Origin: Persicaria tinctoria
Taxonomy: Eukaryota; Streptophyta; Magnoliopsida; Caryophyllales; Polygonaceae
Assembly (NCBI GenBank): GCA_037127255.1
Contig: JBANSL010000009.1
Location: forward strand, 31,306,475 to 31,370,474
DNA: 64,000 bases
Reading direction: 5' to 3'
Positions 1 through 12,600 of the stretch are shown here, one piece after another. How positions within the stretch are numbered: the first letter of the stretch is position 1; each line of letters opens with the position of its first letter. The translations under genes were made by a program, and so were the position numbers. The notes under the pieces are model-generated. The model searched no databases, had not been told where the DNA came from, and saw only the letters and a program-made list of their open reading frames with translations.

Positions 1-140
1 ATATTTTCTATTTTGCCACATGTCATTCCCTGGTCAATTATTTTCCCTCCAAAACTAAAGCTCCAATTATAAAACGCCATACATACACTCTCATAGCACC
101 TTATCCTTCTAAGATTTGTGATTTTTTAAGTTGGTAAGTG
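1..140. other. Flank of the first LINE, no gene seen
   Basis: AT-rich sequence with no convincing coding frame, lying outside the 3' end of the minus-strand LINE that begins near 161. I see nothing else in it. Confidence 0.5.
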
Positions 141-161
141 TATATATATATATATATATAT
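141..161. repeat. (TA)n microsatellite at a LINE 3' end
   Basis: About ten TA units lie directly against the 3' end of the minus-strand LINE. The comparable LINE at 15654 has a poly(T) tract (its poly(A) tail on the minus strand) at the same place, followed by a similar GATTAAG...ATTCGG sequence. The TA run may therefore replace or have overgrown the tail. Confidence 0.7.
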
Positions 162-3072
162 TGATTAGGAAAGAATTCGGGCGAGCGAGCTCTACCCGAG
201 AGCATCCTTATGGATGAGGTCTAAAAGACCAAGATTGTTGTGAATATTGACTCCCCGGGCAGAGTGGAAAAGATGTGCAACCTTATCCGCCATATGAAAG
301 AAAGACACTTCTTTCAAAGTCGATAGAAGGCTTTTAACATCTGACATAATCAGTTTGATCTCCCAAGGACATTTCGATAATTCAAGTAAGTGATTAATAA
401 TTATACTAGAATCTCCTTCGATGTGGATTTTTTCAATATTGAATTGGATAGCATTTTGTATTCCTAGTTTTAGGGTGAGGGCTTCCGCGTTTAAGGGTCT
501 TTGTTTTCCCAGTTTATTGTAGCATACGTGAATTGACCTGCCCTCCCAGTCCCTGATAATGGCACCCGCTGAGCTTACAAAGTTTGTTAGTGTACGTGGA
601 TCCATCGAAATTTAGTTTGAAAGTGCCCATCGGTGGTTTACGCGATTTAGTCTTTACAACCATATGTTTGTCCTTCGGGTGGTTTGTTTTTGTGTATGTG
701 AAGGGGAGACCTCATCTATCTGAGATGTTTTACTCCAATTGTCCCTGCGAGTTTTAACAATGCGAACTAGAGTATCTTTAGGCGGGAAGGGAACTTGTCT
801 AAAAACAAGTTGGTTCCTAGAGTACCACACTGACCACCAAACGAAAGCAAGCTACGCCTTGGCTACGGGGGTGAGGTTGTTCCCAATGACCGAAATGATA
901 GGTTGTATGTATCGCGAATGATTAATCATATTGGATATTTTTGAGTTTGTGAGATGAGGGAAATTAAGTAGAGAACGCACATAACCACATTCAAACAGAA
1001 AGGGAACCTCATCCTTGGCCACACAATTGCACATACTTCAGGTGGGAGGCACAGGAGTCTCCCGCGCTGCTAACCTGGAAGCAGTTGGGAGACTAGTCTT
1101 GCAAAGTTTCCAAATAAAGTTTTTGATCTTCGGTGGGACGTCCAATTTCCATATCCAGGCATTGTCGTCTAAGTCTAGTGATGATTGGGATGTAATCAGT
1201 TTGAATGCACTTGAAGTGGCGAACAAACCCACCCTATCCGGCCACTAGTAAAGGCGATCCTCAATAGGAGACATAGGAAGGGGGGTGTCCAAGATTTCTT
1301 GCACTATGCTAACATGCAGTACATTGAGTAGTTTTTCCTTCCACCATCTACCTCCCAGAATGTATTCACTGACGGTTTCCTCTATATTACCAATTTGTGG
1401 GCAATCATCCCTAGACCGTAGGGAGGAGGTAGATATCCAATTATCCTTCCAAAATTTGATAGTCTTCCCATTTTCTACTGACCAAATAAGACCTGTTTTG
1501 AACTTATCAATAAGGGTAGATAGCTTGGCACATTGCCAAGAGGAGTCTCTAGTTTTCTTGTATTCCAGGATGTTAGTAGAGCGTAAGTACTTATATTTAA
1601 TTAATTTGACCCAAACATTATCTAGTTCAACCAAAACTTTCCATATTAGTTTCATTTGAAGAGCTTCATTCATCTCTTTAGATTTCCTGATCCCTAATCC
1701 TCCACACTTTTTTGGTCTACAGATCCTATCCCAACCGATAAGAGGCCGGTGTTGAAGATCTTTATTCCAGAAGAATTGCCTATTGATCTGATCAAGCTCC
1801 TTGTGAATTGAGGAGGGTAGCATAAAGTTCTGCATTGTGTACAGAGGTTTTGTAGAAAGGTTGGTATTGATTAGGATTGCTCGGCCTTGTTGTGATAGTA
1901 CATTAGCACGTCATTTGCTTAGTTGTTCTTTGGTCTTACAAATAATGTCCTCAAAGGTGTGTTTGTTAACTCTTCCATTAATAATTGGACAACCAAGGTA
2001 TTTCTCCAAAGAATTTTCATTTGTTATTTCCAAACAATTTCTAAGCTCCGAAATCCTTGAGTTAGGAATACCTTTAGTTACCTGGAAACTTGATTTATAG
2101 TAGTTAACGTTTTATCCCGAAACTTTACAATAAGTGTGAATTATGGTTTTGACTTTTTTGTCCTGCTTCAACACTGCCTTTAGTGAAAATGATAATGTCA
2201 TCAGCAAAGAAAAAGAAAGGAACCCGAGGGTCGTTTCTTCCAAACGTAAATCCAATTGGACTATGATCAAGATTTGTTTTCGCTGAGAGTTTCCTGGCTA
2301 ATATTTCTCCTCCCCAAATAAATAGAAAAGAAGATAGAGGATCCCCCTGACGAAGACCTCGAGAGGGGAGGAACATACATATAGGATCATTATTAACTAG
2401 GACTGAGAACGAGACAGTTGTAACACACTCCACGACCCAAGTGATGAACGTATGGTGGAAACCAAAAGTTTCTAGGATCTTTCTCGAGAAGTTCCAGTCA
2501 ACCCTGTCTTATGCTTTTTCCATATCTAAATTTATTGCCAGGCAACCTTCACGGCCCGAGTGCGACCAGAAGGAGTGGAAGATTTCGTATGCAATAAGAA
2601 CATTATCTTGAATGGCTCTGTCTAACACAAAAGCCCCCTGTAAAGGATGAATTAATTTTCCGATAATTTGAGCATAAACTGATTGGACGGTAATGGCTAG
2701 TAGTGGTGGGGTTGTCTCTCTTTGGAAAAAGTGATATAAATGTGTGGTTAATTTGTTTAAGCATCTTCCCGGAATGGAAGAAGCCCTTGACAACTTTAAT
2801 GATGGACACACCAACAATATCCCAATATTTCTTATAGAATTCAAAAGTAAATCCATCAGGACCAGGAGATTTATTCCTACCCAAGCTAAAAACAGCCGAT
2901 TTTATTTCATAATTAGAAGGGTGTCGAATAAGAAATTCATTTTCCTCGATAGTGATTGAAGGATGAATTAGATTCAACATTTCATTTAAGAGTCCATCAT
3001 TTATAGGCTCGTTTATGAGTCTTTTCTCAAAATAGCTTTTTATTTCAGGAATTTTTTCTAAGAATGTTTAAT
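161..3072 (-). mobile_element. 5'-truncated L1-type LINE (LINE-1)
   Basis: Non-LTR retrotransposon read on the minus strand, retaining the reverse transcriptase, a zf-RVT-like region and RNase H, but lacking ORF1 and the endonuclease. The 3' terminal sequence resembles that of the LINE at 15654-18637 and the proteins align closely (for example EMNEALQMKLIWK in both), so the two are relatives. Its 5' end stops near 3072, exactly where the plus-strand LINE's target duplication begins. Sequence after 9014 is probably its original flank. Multiple frameshifts make it dead. Confidence 0.85.
192..3062 (-). pseudogene. Broken LINE ORF2 (RT and RNase H)
   Basis: Pieces in reading order: the RT N-terminal part with the block NKSPGPDG (2603-3062), a second RT frame at 2509-2856, the catalytic FADD block (FFFADDIII) at 2125-2433, the linker with the conserved motif FFWNKDL and the thumb/connection region (1245-1835), a zf-RVT piece (1038-1232) and an RNase H piece (192-605) with IEGDS and ADKVAH. 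Several frame changes and gaps separate them. The enzyme would have copied LINE RNA at nicked DNA. The catalytic residues of RT are still readable, but no continuous product is possible. The family assignment is firm; the exact number of lesions is not counted. Confidence 0.85.
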
Positions 3073-3084
3073 ACATTATAAGTT
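3073..3084. repeat. Target-site duplication of LINE-2 (left)
   Basis: The 12-mer ACATTATAAGTT here recurs exactly at 9003-9014, directly after the poly(A) of the plus-strand LINE. Confidence 0.9.
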
Positions 3085-4860
3085 GCAACCCCAAAAATGA
3101 AAACCCTAAAACGCTCTAAGCGCCCGCCGCGCCTGTTCACCATTCCTTCACCCCTCCTCGCCGTCGACCAGCCTTTTCGGGCTCCTTTGCCTGCAAATCA
3201 CCCCCACTTGTCTGCAAATCAACTTCAAATCCTCCTTATTCATCATATTCCCTCAAAAAATAGGGGTAGCTCCCCTCTACTTAAAAATCGTCTTCAAGAT
3301 GAATGTTCCAAGCTTGAAGAAAACTATTCAGGACGGCAAAAATGATGTACTGTCAAGTCTTTACTTGACCTCTCGGCATGGGATCTGCTATCAATTGTGC
3401 AAGTGGTTCATTCTAGACATCATCTTCGTTCATTGTCTGTGTTGGCCTTGGTGATGGGGATTTGGGTGGAGATGTGGGTGCGGTGCTTTTATCTCCTTCG
3501 ACTACTTGTTTTCAGCGTCACTTCTTGGTCGGCTTGTCCCGACCTGTACCACTACCAATCGAAACTAAATTGTCAACAAGTTCGTCCCTCTCATCGGGGC
3601 TCTCTTAATCACCTTCTCCAATTCACCGTTCTGGTGCGTCAAGACCTTATGATCTTCATGACTTCTACTCACTCTTTGGAGCTTCTGACTAATACACGAT
3701 TGGAGTTTATGTTTTATAAACAACACATTTGCTTATCAATCACCTTGATTTGCATTTCCGGTTCATCGGAATCACTTGATCATGGTTGTTGTTTTATACA
3801 TGTCGCTTTGTATTACATTCTTGGAAGGTGGCTAGTTACACTCGGTCCTCACAGGACCGAAATTATGGCTCATCCTGTGTGAACCTTTTTTATTACTAAT
3901 ACTATATGCTTAAGTATCCAATTCAATTTTACCACAAGCTAGGTCCATGTTTACTTCTTACCAATAAGCAACAGCCTCTGCTCACAATTTTGCCAATATA
4001 TTACATTTTACCAATGTCCCCATCCTCATGGTTAACACCAATGATTAAGTTCTTTGGGTATTTAACGGGATTCCCGTTGTATTCATTCTTGGTTATATAT
4101 CATATGTACTCTACTACATCTATATATATTTGCACTAATTTCAAGTTTACTAAATGTTTTATTCACTTCACTTACCATTTCCCTTGCTTCTGGAATTGTG
4201 ATTCCTACTCCTACTCTTTGGCTCTTTTGCTGGCTTTGTTATGTTTTGTTTGTAGGACTAGCTTCCTCTTATCACTTATGGTGGTCTTCGCTTGGTCCAA
4301 GATTCATTACAGTCATACGAATTAGATCGGTGACAAACTTTGTCCCAAAAATTTGTCGTATAATGGCTTTGGATTAGTTCAATTTGGCTTTACAAGCCAC
4401 AACGATGCACCGCTTTTTGTCTTGATTATGATTTATTCAATTGAATTTGTAACAAAGGATGTAATTTTGCCACCGTGTGACTTGGGTTATGTTCATTATT
4501 ACTTTAAGCACGATCTGCTTCTTTTCCTAAATGGGAACACATCCCTAGTACAATCTATCACAAATGAACAATTGTGCTTTAAAAGTGAATGGCCTAGTGC
4601 TTGTTTGGGGAAAACATCCATCTCTCATCACAGATCCTTATTTCTTATACAATTCATTGAGGCCATCCCATTCACAAGACATTATACGCAACCACAATTG
4701 CTAATACATTATATTAGTGCTCATTTAAATAGGGCCGTTTGTACCTATTGTACCAACACAAACCTTAATGTCTCCTTAGACGGATGGATTGAGATTTCGA
4801 GGACATGGTCTATAACCATGAAAGCGGGTTGCACAACCGGTCACCTATAACATCTTTATA
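3085..4860 (+). other. LINE-2 5' region and presumed ORF1 remnant
   Basis: This stretch occupies the 5'UTR/ORF1 position of the LINE. It starts with a GC-richer leader, then has open frames at 3397-3882, 3906-4325 and 4353-4850. None of them shows a DUF4283-like block or a CCHC zinc knuckle that I can recognise. ORF1 is either badly decayed or of a type I do not know. Confidence 0.5.
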
Positions 4861-4897
4861 TATGAATATATGCACATGAAACTATAGGGGTATTCGC

Positions 4898-7800
4898 ATG
4901 TGTAATATGTGGACTTCGATTGAGTCCTTCTGTTCGAACAATTCCATTAACGTTCTCGCTCTCCTTGAAACAAAATCGGACAAGGCTCCGGATGAGGGTG
5001 TATGGAAACACAATGGTTTCTAAAATATTGTGTTCGCTCCCTCTGTAGGGTTTGCAGGTGGTCTCTGCCTTGTTTGGAAAACATTGCCCCCTGAGCAAGG
5101 GTCTATTGATCTAATCAATATTTAGGAACGTTTCATTCACTTCAACTATCATGATGAACCCACCAATACAATTACAACTATGCTTGTTGTCTATGTTCCA
5201 CCAGACAATCGGGATAAAGAGGATTTTTGGGATCGTTTTATCCCATATGTACAAACAATAACTAACCCCATTTGTATCATGGGCGACCTGAATGACATTC
5301 AATCTCCTGATGAGAAGGGGGGTTGTGTGTTACCCGCTCAGGCTAGGTTTCGTCGACTATTTAGAATTAAAGACATTATGAGCCTCTGTGATGTCCCTTT
5401 CGTGGGTGATATCTTCACTTGGAGGAAGTCCCCATCGGGGATTGATAACTCTTATGAAAGGCTTGGCCAGTGCTTAGTCCAGCATAGTGTACTAACTACC
5501 TTTAGCAAGCTCCAAATTCAACACCATGCCCCTTCACTACATCCGATCACTGCCCCAAATCAGTAGATTTTCGACAGAACTCTGGGTTCATTAATCGACC
5601 TTTCAGGTTCGAAATGGCTTGGACGAAGCATCCTGATTTTGAAAATGTAGTTCGTCAAGCATGGTGTCTAGACCTCCCAGTGTCACTAATTTATCGACTG
5701 GTCCACAAAATCAAGCTACTTAAAACCCTAGCCAAGAAATGGCACAAACAATCTTTTGGTAATGTCCGCTCCTACCTACAGAAGGTCGAACAAGATCTCC
5801 TGGTTGTACAATCCTCTCTGTTTAGATCTTTCTCTGTCTGAAATTGCTCTCTACAAAAGCGTTTACTAAATAAAAGAGAACGCCTTCTGGATTTTCAATG
5901 AACTTATTGGCGTCAACGTCCGAATTTGTCAAGTCCATTCTTCTTCCAAACGACATTCATACGACCGATCAAGAGCTAATTAGGAGCGAATTTGAGCTTG
6001 AATATAAGCATAGATTCTCTTCTACATTGGATCCTTCAATTGATCTTCTAGGGAATCTCCAAATCTTGAAACATTCGGTCTCTGACTCGGATAATCAAAG
6101 GCTCACTGCACCTGTAACTAATGCGGAAATAAGGGATGTTGCCTTCTCGATTCAGGCTAAAAAGGCTCCTGGGTCGGATGGAATGCCGGCTGGTTTCTAC
6201 CAAAAGTATTGGAATATCATTGGACCTTTTGTCATAAAAGTTGTTAAGAGCTTCGTCAATTCCGGAAAACTACTAAAACAAGTCAACCATATATTCATCA
6301 ACTTTATTCCAAAAGTGGATGACCCAAGCTGCATTAACCATTACAGACCGATAAGTCTGTGCTCCACTGTCTATAAAATCATTACCAAAGTTTTTACTAC
6401 AAGGCTGGCCCCCATTATATCACAATTCATTCACCCTTTACAAGGGGAGTTCACTAAAGGACGATCAATCCATGATAATATCCTCATCTCCCACGAAATT
6501 TTCCACTCGTTTAAAGCTAAGTGTGGTAAGTCTAGTTGGTTAGCTGTAAAATTGGATATGGAAAAGGCTTACGACCAAATTGAATGGTCTTACTTACAAG
6601 CTGTTCTTACAAAGCTAGGATTCGAAGACACTTGCATTTATTGGATCATGGAATGCGTTTCGATGGTATCCTATTCCATCCTAATTCACGATGGTCCTAC
6701 AAAGCAGTTTTTCCCACAGAGGGGACTAGGTCAAGGAGATCCTCTTTCCCCTTTACTGTTTATCATCGCTTTTGAGTTCCTAGCTCAATCTCTTCAACAA
6801 GAATCGCATATTAACACCTATGTAGGATTCCCTATTACGAAAGACAGGCCGACTATCCCATTCCTCACATTCGATGACGATATGATGATCTTTTCCAAAG
6901 CATCGGCTTCTACATGTAATACAATTAACTCCATTCTTAATAACTATTGCGGCATTTCAGGGCAAAAAATCAACTACCACAAATCATCCTTCCAGGTGTC
7001 TGGTAATACCTTGAATTGGTAAATAAAGAACGGTCATTCCGGGGTCTGGTAATACCACTACTACCACTAAATCGACAATCTCCCCCCACCTTGGAATGGG
7101 AATATCAGTATCTTTTGAAAAATACATGAGGTGTCCAATCATCATTAATGGCATAGTCAATAAGGACACATTTGCGGATGTTGTCCTAAAAATTAAAAAA
7201 TAACTTACAAAGTGGAATGCGTCCTCAATCTCTCCTGAAGGTCGGAAAGTTCTAATTAAAGCTAATCTAAGTGCCCAACCAGTATTCCTTATGCAGTCTT
7301 TCATGCTACCAGCATCAATCCTTTTAGAACTAGATAAAATCTATCACAATTTCTTTTGGAACAAACAAGCAAGGTACACACCCTTAATTAATTGGGACAG
7401 AATATGTTCTGACACTCTAAATAGTGGTCTAGGCATGTACATAAACGATGAACATAGCATTGCAGCTAAAGCTCATTTGGAAAATTCTTGTTGAACCGCA
7501 TAATATCTGGGTTAAAGTCATATCAGCTAAGTATCTAAAAGGTGTTTCAATCAAACACTATAAAAGAAAGGGTGATGCGTCGTGGCAATGGGGTAAGCTC
7601 TGCTTTCTTCGTCCTACCCTTGAAAAAGGGCTCCAGTGGTCCGTTGGTAACTGTTCGGACATTAATTTCTGGAAGGACAACTAAGTTTTGGAAACCCCTC
7701 TGGATCAATGTTTGGAAAAACCGCTTCTCGATAACCAAATCACATGGAAGGTCAGCCGCTTCATCAACAACAACGGTTGGGATGTACATCAACTTACAGG

Positions 7801-8917
7801 TCTGATTAAACAATCCATTATTACACAAATAGGCGACATTCCCTTGCCGATTACTCCCTTCACATACCGTCTTTACTGGGGACCGAACCCTACGGGGTGG
7901 TTTTCAACTAAATCAACCACCAAAATTATCAGTAATAACACTAATGCCAATAGTTGCAAATGCAATTGGATTTGGGATTTAAAAATTGCCACTGATAGCT
8001 TACCAACCAAACAACGTATGCAGGTATCACATGTTGGGGTGCCTATGTGCTGCATTTTCTGTAACTCTTTTACCGAATCAATGCAGCATCTGCATTTGGA
8101 TTGCCCATTCACTAAAAAAGTTCTGCATCTGTTACCACATAATACTAGAACACTCCAGCAACACAATTTTGATGTTCACAAACCAAATGTGGTTCTCAAC
8201 AACATCCACTTAACCACTTCGAGGACATTTTCTTCTGATCTTTTTTATTCCTGGTGGGCCATTTGGTTCTTTAGGAATCAATTAACTTTCGGAAATATGC
8301 ATAACATAGATATTAACCAAGTTCGTGTACACATAAACACTACTAAGTATAGCTGGTTTGATGTCTCTCGTTTTGACTTAGCAACGCAATCTTTCAAGTA
8401 TCCACATCCACGTATGGATGGAAACAGGCGAATGACTATTATGGCTGGGTCAGGTGCTCGGCTCAGGGCCCATTGGGATACCCCTCCAGCACCTTTCTTC
8501 AAAATCAATTTTGATGGCTCTCTACAGTTGTCTAGTGAGGCTTCATACGGCTTCGTAATTAGAAACATTGGGGCAACAGTGGTGGCGACTGGCTCGGGCC
8601 GTTGCAATAAAACTTCTGTTGTGTTTTCTGAAGCATTGACCCTTTGTAACGGGGTTTTACGGGCTCAGGAGCTGGGGATTAGACATCTCCTAGTTGAGGG
8701 TGATAATTTGCAAGTAGTCAATGCTCTGCTTGGGATTTGGACCTGCCCGTGGAACATTGAACTTGTTTTGTCAGATATTCATTTGATAAGTTATGGGTTT
8801 GACTCTTTTTCCATTCGTCATATTTTTAGGGAATCCAATGTTGTAGTTGATAGGGTCGCGCATCTGGCTTACAACATCCCTGCCGACGATTTTCTGCTCT
8901 CTGATCCAGTGCTTTAG
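4898..8917 (+). pseudogene. LINE-2 ORF2: endonuclease, RT, RNase H, broken
   Basis: Endonuclease: LALLETKS near 4950, VVYVPPD near 5190, GDLNDI near 5283, FTWRKS near 5415, with in-frame stops near 5022 and 5124. RT: 5898-7020, including APGSDGMP, LDMEKAYD, a QGDPLSP block and the catalytic motif. zf-RVT: about 7900-8130, with CCIFC followed by H-L-D-C. RNase H: about 8500-8880, with FDGS, SEALTL, EGDN and a final VDRVAH. The parts lie in all three frames, so at least four frame changes occurred. In RT the usual F-A-D-D is F-D-D-D (near 6872), an Ala to Asp change beside the metal-binding aspartates. Stop at 8917. Confidence 0.88.
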
Positions 8918-9002
8918 GATCTCGTCCGGAAGGACGCTCTAAGATGGCGCTTTCTCCGCTAGGATAGCTTCGTCTTAATTCATTTCCTTGTATTAAAAAA
9001 AA

Positions 9003-9014
9003 ACATTATAAGTT
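9003..9014. repeat. Target-site duplication of LINE-2 (right)
   Basis: Exact copy of the 12-mer at 3073-3084. The first A is shared with the poly(A) run. Confidence 0.9.
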
Positions 9015-9560
9015 TCCTTATCTAAACTATCTAATAATTCTTTTAATATCATTTGGATAACTTTTTTTAGGCTAAAATATTATTTTTTGCACTTTCTAAT
9101 TTTACAAATAATTTATATAAGTTCATTCAACATTTCCATTATAATGTTAATGTTATAAAATATTGTTATTTTTTATGAGTAAGGATTTTTTTGGATAAGA
9201 TGATTTGAGATCTTGAGTTATGACTTGATGAGTCTGATATAGTACGATAGATAATTGATTACATTATATTGTTACTAAGTATACAATTTGGACAACTTTG
9301 AAATGTAGTATTTGGTGGATTCAAAATTATTGTCTCTTCAAAGGGGTGAATCATAAGTCATAATGGGTGATCCATGATAATTATGAGCTGATTCGGAAAT
9401 TCAATCGAATAAATAAAGTCACACATCATACGCTATTATTGAATATCAAGAGAAAATATTGTCTTATGCCACACACCATTGTTGAATATAGGGGTATAGC
9501 TAACCCATGAAAAAAATGTGATGCCTCCAGTTGATAAACATAAAGGATGTTTAATTGAAG
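9015..9560. other. AT-rich intergenic stretch
   Basis: Low-GC sequence between two LINEs. I see no gene. The 14-mer AAACATAAAGGATG at 9536-9549 recurs at 15277-15290 beyond the other end of the next LINE. Confidence 0.5.
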
Positions 9561-9615
9561 TCTTTCTCAATTTTTTTTTTTTTTTTACAGTAGGCAAGAA
9601 ATAGGGGCCATTACA

Positions 9616-12600
9616 TCACCGTAACGTAGCCCCAGGATCATCTTGAAAGATGATTTTACAAAAGTCCCTATGGTAGGGAATGCAGTCAAGGTTACAGATA
9701 AAACCCTTTCTAGCAATATAATCAGCTGCCATGTTAGCTTCACGAAAGATATGTCGCACTTCTGCATGCTGAAACTCTTTCAACAGTTTGGTGATATCTT
9801 CAACATAACTCATGTCTTCCCATCTAGGAGGTTGGTGCATAGTCACCGACTTGACCAGGTTTTGATTGTCTCTCTCTACAATGATATTCCTGATTCCCTG
9901 CTCCTTTGCTCTTCTAAGGCCTGTCAGCATTGCCGATGCCTCTGTCTGACTAATCGATCCTGCTACAATCGTATGATGAAAAACATCTACAATCTTACCA
10001 TCAGAATTCCTGATGATTCCACCAGTCTGGCAAACGCCAGAAAGACTAACCGAACCATCTACATTAAGTTTGTAGATAGCCCTAGATGGTCTGTTCCATC
10101 TAGCTGCATTTCTTCTCCTTCTAGCTGCATTTTTTCTTGTGTTGGGGTTGTCGATGGACCAGTCTGTAATATATTGGTTTATTTTTTGAATGATTGGCCT
10201 TACCCCATTGAGATTTATTTTTCTAAATATAACATTGTTTCTAATTTCCCAAACTCCCATCCAGATCCAGCTAAGATCCACAAAATTACTGTTAGCATTA
10301 TAGATTGTATCCAATTTGTCATGAATGAGACCAGAATTGTTAAGGCCATTGAAGAACATACCTTTTTGTTGTTCATATTGTGCAATGAGTTCTCTCGTGA
10401 AGGTGCATCTTGTAAGAAGGTGGGTAGCATCTTCATCAGCTTGATTGCAGAGAGAGCATTGGGAAGGAACTCTATTTACGTACCTGTTAAGTCGAATAGA
10501 TGTCGGGAGGCTATCTATTTTGATCTTCCATAGGAAATTCCGAACTCTAGGGGGCACATTTAGCTTCCATATCCACGAGTACGAGTTTTCCTCATTAGCT
10601 GACGGAGTTAGAATCTTCCTAGCTGACCTGGCAGAGAAGAATCCTTGCGAGTCAGGTTTCCAAACCAACTTGTCCTTGGTAGGTTGTGTGGAGATTCTGA
10701 TTTTAAGAATACTCTGAGCAATATCCCAGGGGAAAATTTGGGTTATGAGATTATAGTTCCACTTATTGCTATTGGTTATGAGGTTCTCAACCTTCATATT
10801 CGGGTCATAAGAACCCATAAAAGTTTTTAAATCTTTCTCTATAACCCATGGGTCATCCCAAAGGCTAATGCTTTTACCATCACCAACTATCTAGTGAAGA
10901 CCTTTTTCAAATTTCTCTCTAAGGGACAACAGCCGCCCAAATTGCCATGATGTATTAATGCCTTTGTAATGTTTAATATCTTCATTTCGTAGGTATTTTT
11001 CTTTGATCAATTTTGTCCACGGTGTGTCTGCATTATTATATAATTTCCAGAGGAGTTTCATTTGCAGGCAAATATTAAGGTCTTCAGCTTTCCTGATTCC
11101 CAATCCTCCCTGGGATTTGTTTTTACAGATCTGATCCCAACTAATGATAGGGGAATATTTTTCAAATTGGGATTTGTTCCAAAAGAAGTTTCTATTTATT
11201 TGGTCAAGCCTATTAAGGATTCCTTTTGGAAGTAGAAAATTCTGCATCAGGTAATTTGTTTTGGAGCTGAGGTTAGATTGAATAAGAATAACTCTTCCTG
11301 CTTGACTTGGACTAGAGGCTTTCCATCTTGAAAGTTGTTTTCTTAGGTTATCTACTGCTTCATCAAAAACACAATTTTTGATTCGCCCATTAACTAGAGG
11401 GATGCCTAGGTATTTTTCAATTGTTTTCGCTATTGGGATTCCCATGTGATTAGCAAGATCCCTTACTAAATTAGGGTTCACATTTTTTGAACATTGAAGG
11501 GAGCTTTTGTTGTAATTTATAGTTAATCCAGAAAGATTTGAGAAATTATTTAATATGTTTTGGATAGTATTGAGACTAGTATGGGCTGCTTTCGCAAAGA
11601 TGATGGTATCATCAGCAAAGGTGAGAAAAGGAATAGGTGTACCATTCTTAGTGAGTTTTATGCCAATCAGAGCATCAGCTAGAAGAGCTTCCTTATGAAG
11701 TTCCCTAGCGAGCCCTTCCATGACCAGAATAAAGATATAGGGAGAAAGAGGGTCACCTTGTCTGATGCCTCTGTTGGGTGTAAATTGTTTCCCAGGAGTA
11801 TTATTAACAAGTACCGAGAAAGAGGTTGAGGTGATGCATTTCATTACCCAATCAATCCAAGTGGGATGGAAACCGAATTTCTGCAGAACCGCCTTGATGT
11901 AGTTCCAGTTTATCTTATCATAAGCCTTTTCCATGTCCAATTTTAGAGCCATCCACCCCTTGTTACCTTTTTGTTTGTGGAAAGTATGGAAGATTTCATG
12001 CGCTATAAGGGTGTTATCCTGGATAGATCTTCCTTCTACAAATGCACCTTGGAAGGGATTGATCAGTTTTGGTAAAATTGGCTTGAGTCTATTAGCAATT
12101 ATTTTGGAGATTATTTTATAAATGGTATTACAGAGACTGATGCGTCTATAATGGTTAACTGTGGTTGGATTGTCCGTTTTTGGGATAAGAGCTATGAAAG
12201 TATTGTTGATTTCATTTAGCATTTGGCCAGAATGGAAGAAGGATTTGACAGCTCTACAGGCCAACTATATCCCAATATTGTTTATAAAATTCAAGGGGGT
12301 AACCATCAGGGCCCGGAGTCTTGTCTTCTGCCATGCTGAAAAGGGTTTGCTTGATTTCTGAACTGGTAGGAAGGGATATGAGATTTTCATTTTCCATATG
12401 AGTTATTTGATTTTGGATATTCCAAACATCATTTTGGTTAACTTGAACTTGTGAGTTTCCTATAAATCTTTCCGACATTTCTTTGGTGATATGATCCAGG
12501 ATTTGGTGTTGATCCGTTATAATATCATTGTGTTTGGTGGTGAAGGTTCTAGTATGGTTTTTAAAATTCTTTATCTTAGAAATGGTTTGAAAATATTTTG

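Larger units (their letters stand above)
3085..9002 (+). mobile_element. Full-length L1-type LINE (LINE-2), nested next to LINE-1
   Basis: A 5.9-kb plus-strand non-LTR retrotransposon ending in a short poly(A) (about 8995-9003) and bounded by a perfect 12-bp target duplication. The 5' part (3085 to about 4860) is where ORF1 should lie. ORF2 follows with endonuclease, RT, zf-RVT and RNase H regions. The coding parts have several frameshifts and stops, so the copy is inactive even though its duplication is still perfect. It inserted at or beside the 5' end of LINE-1. Confidence 0.9.
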
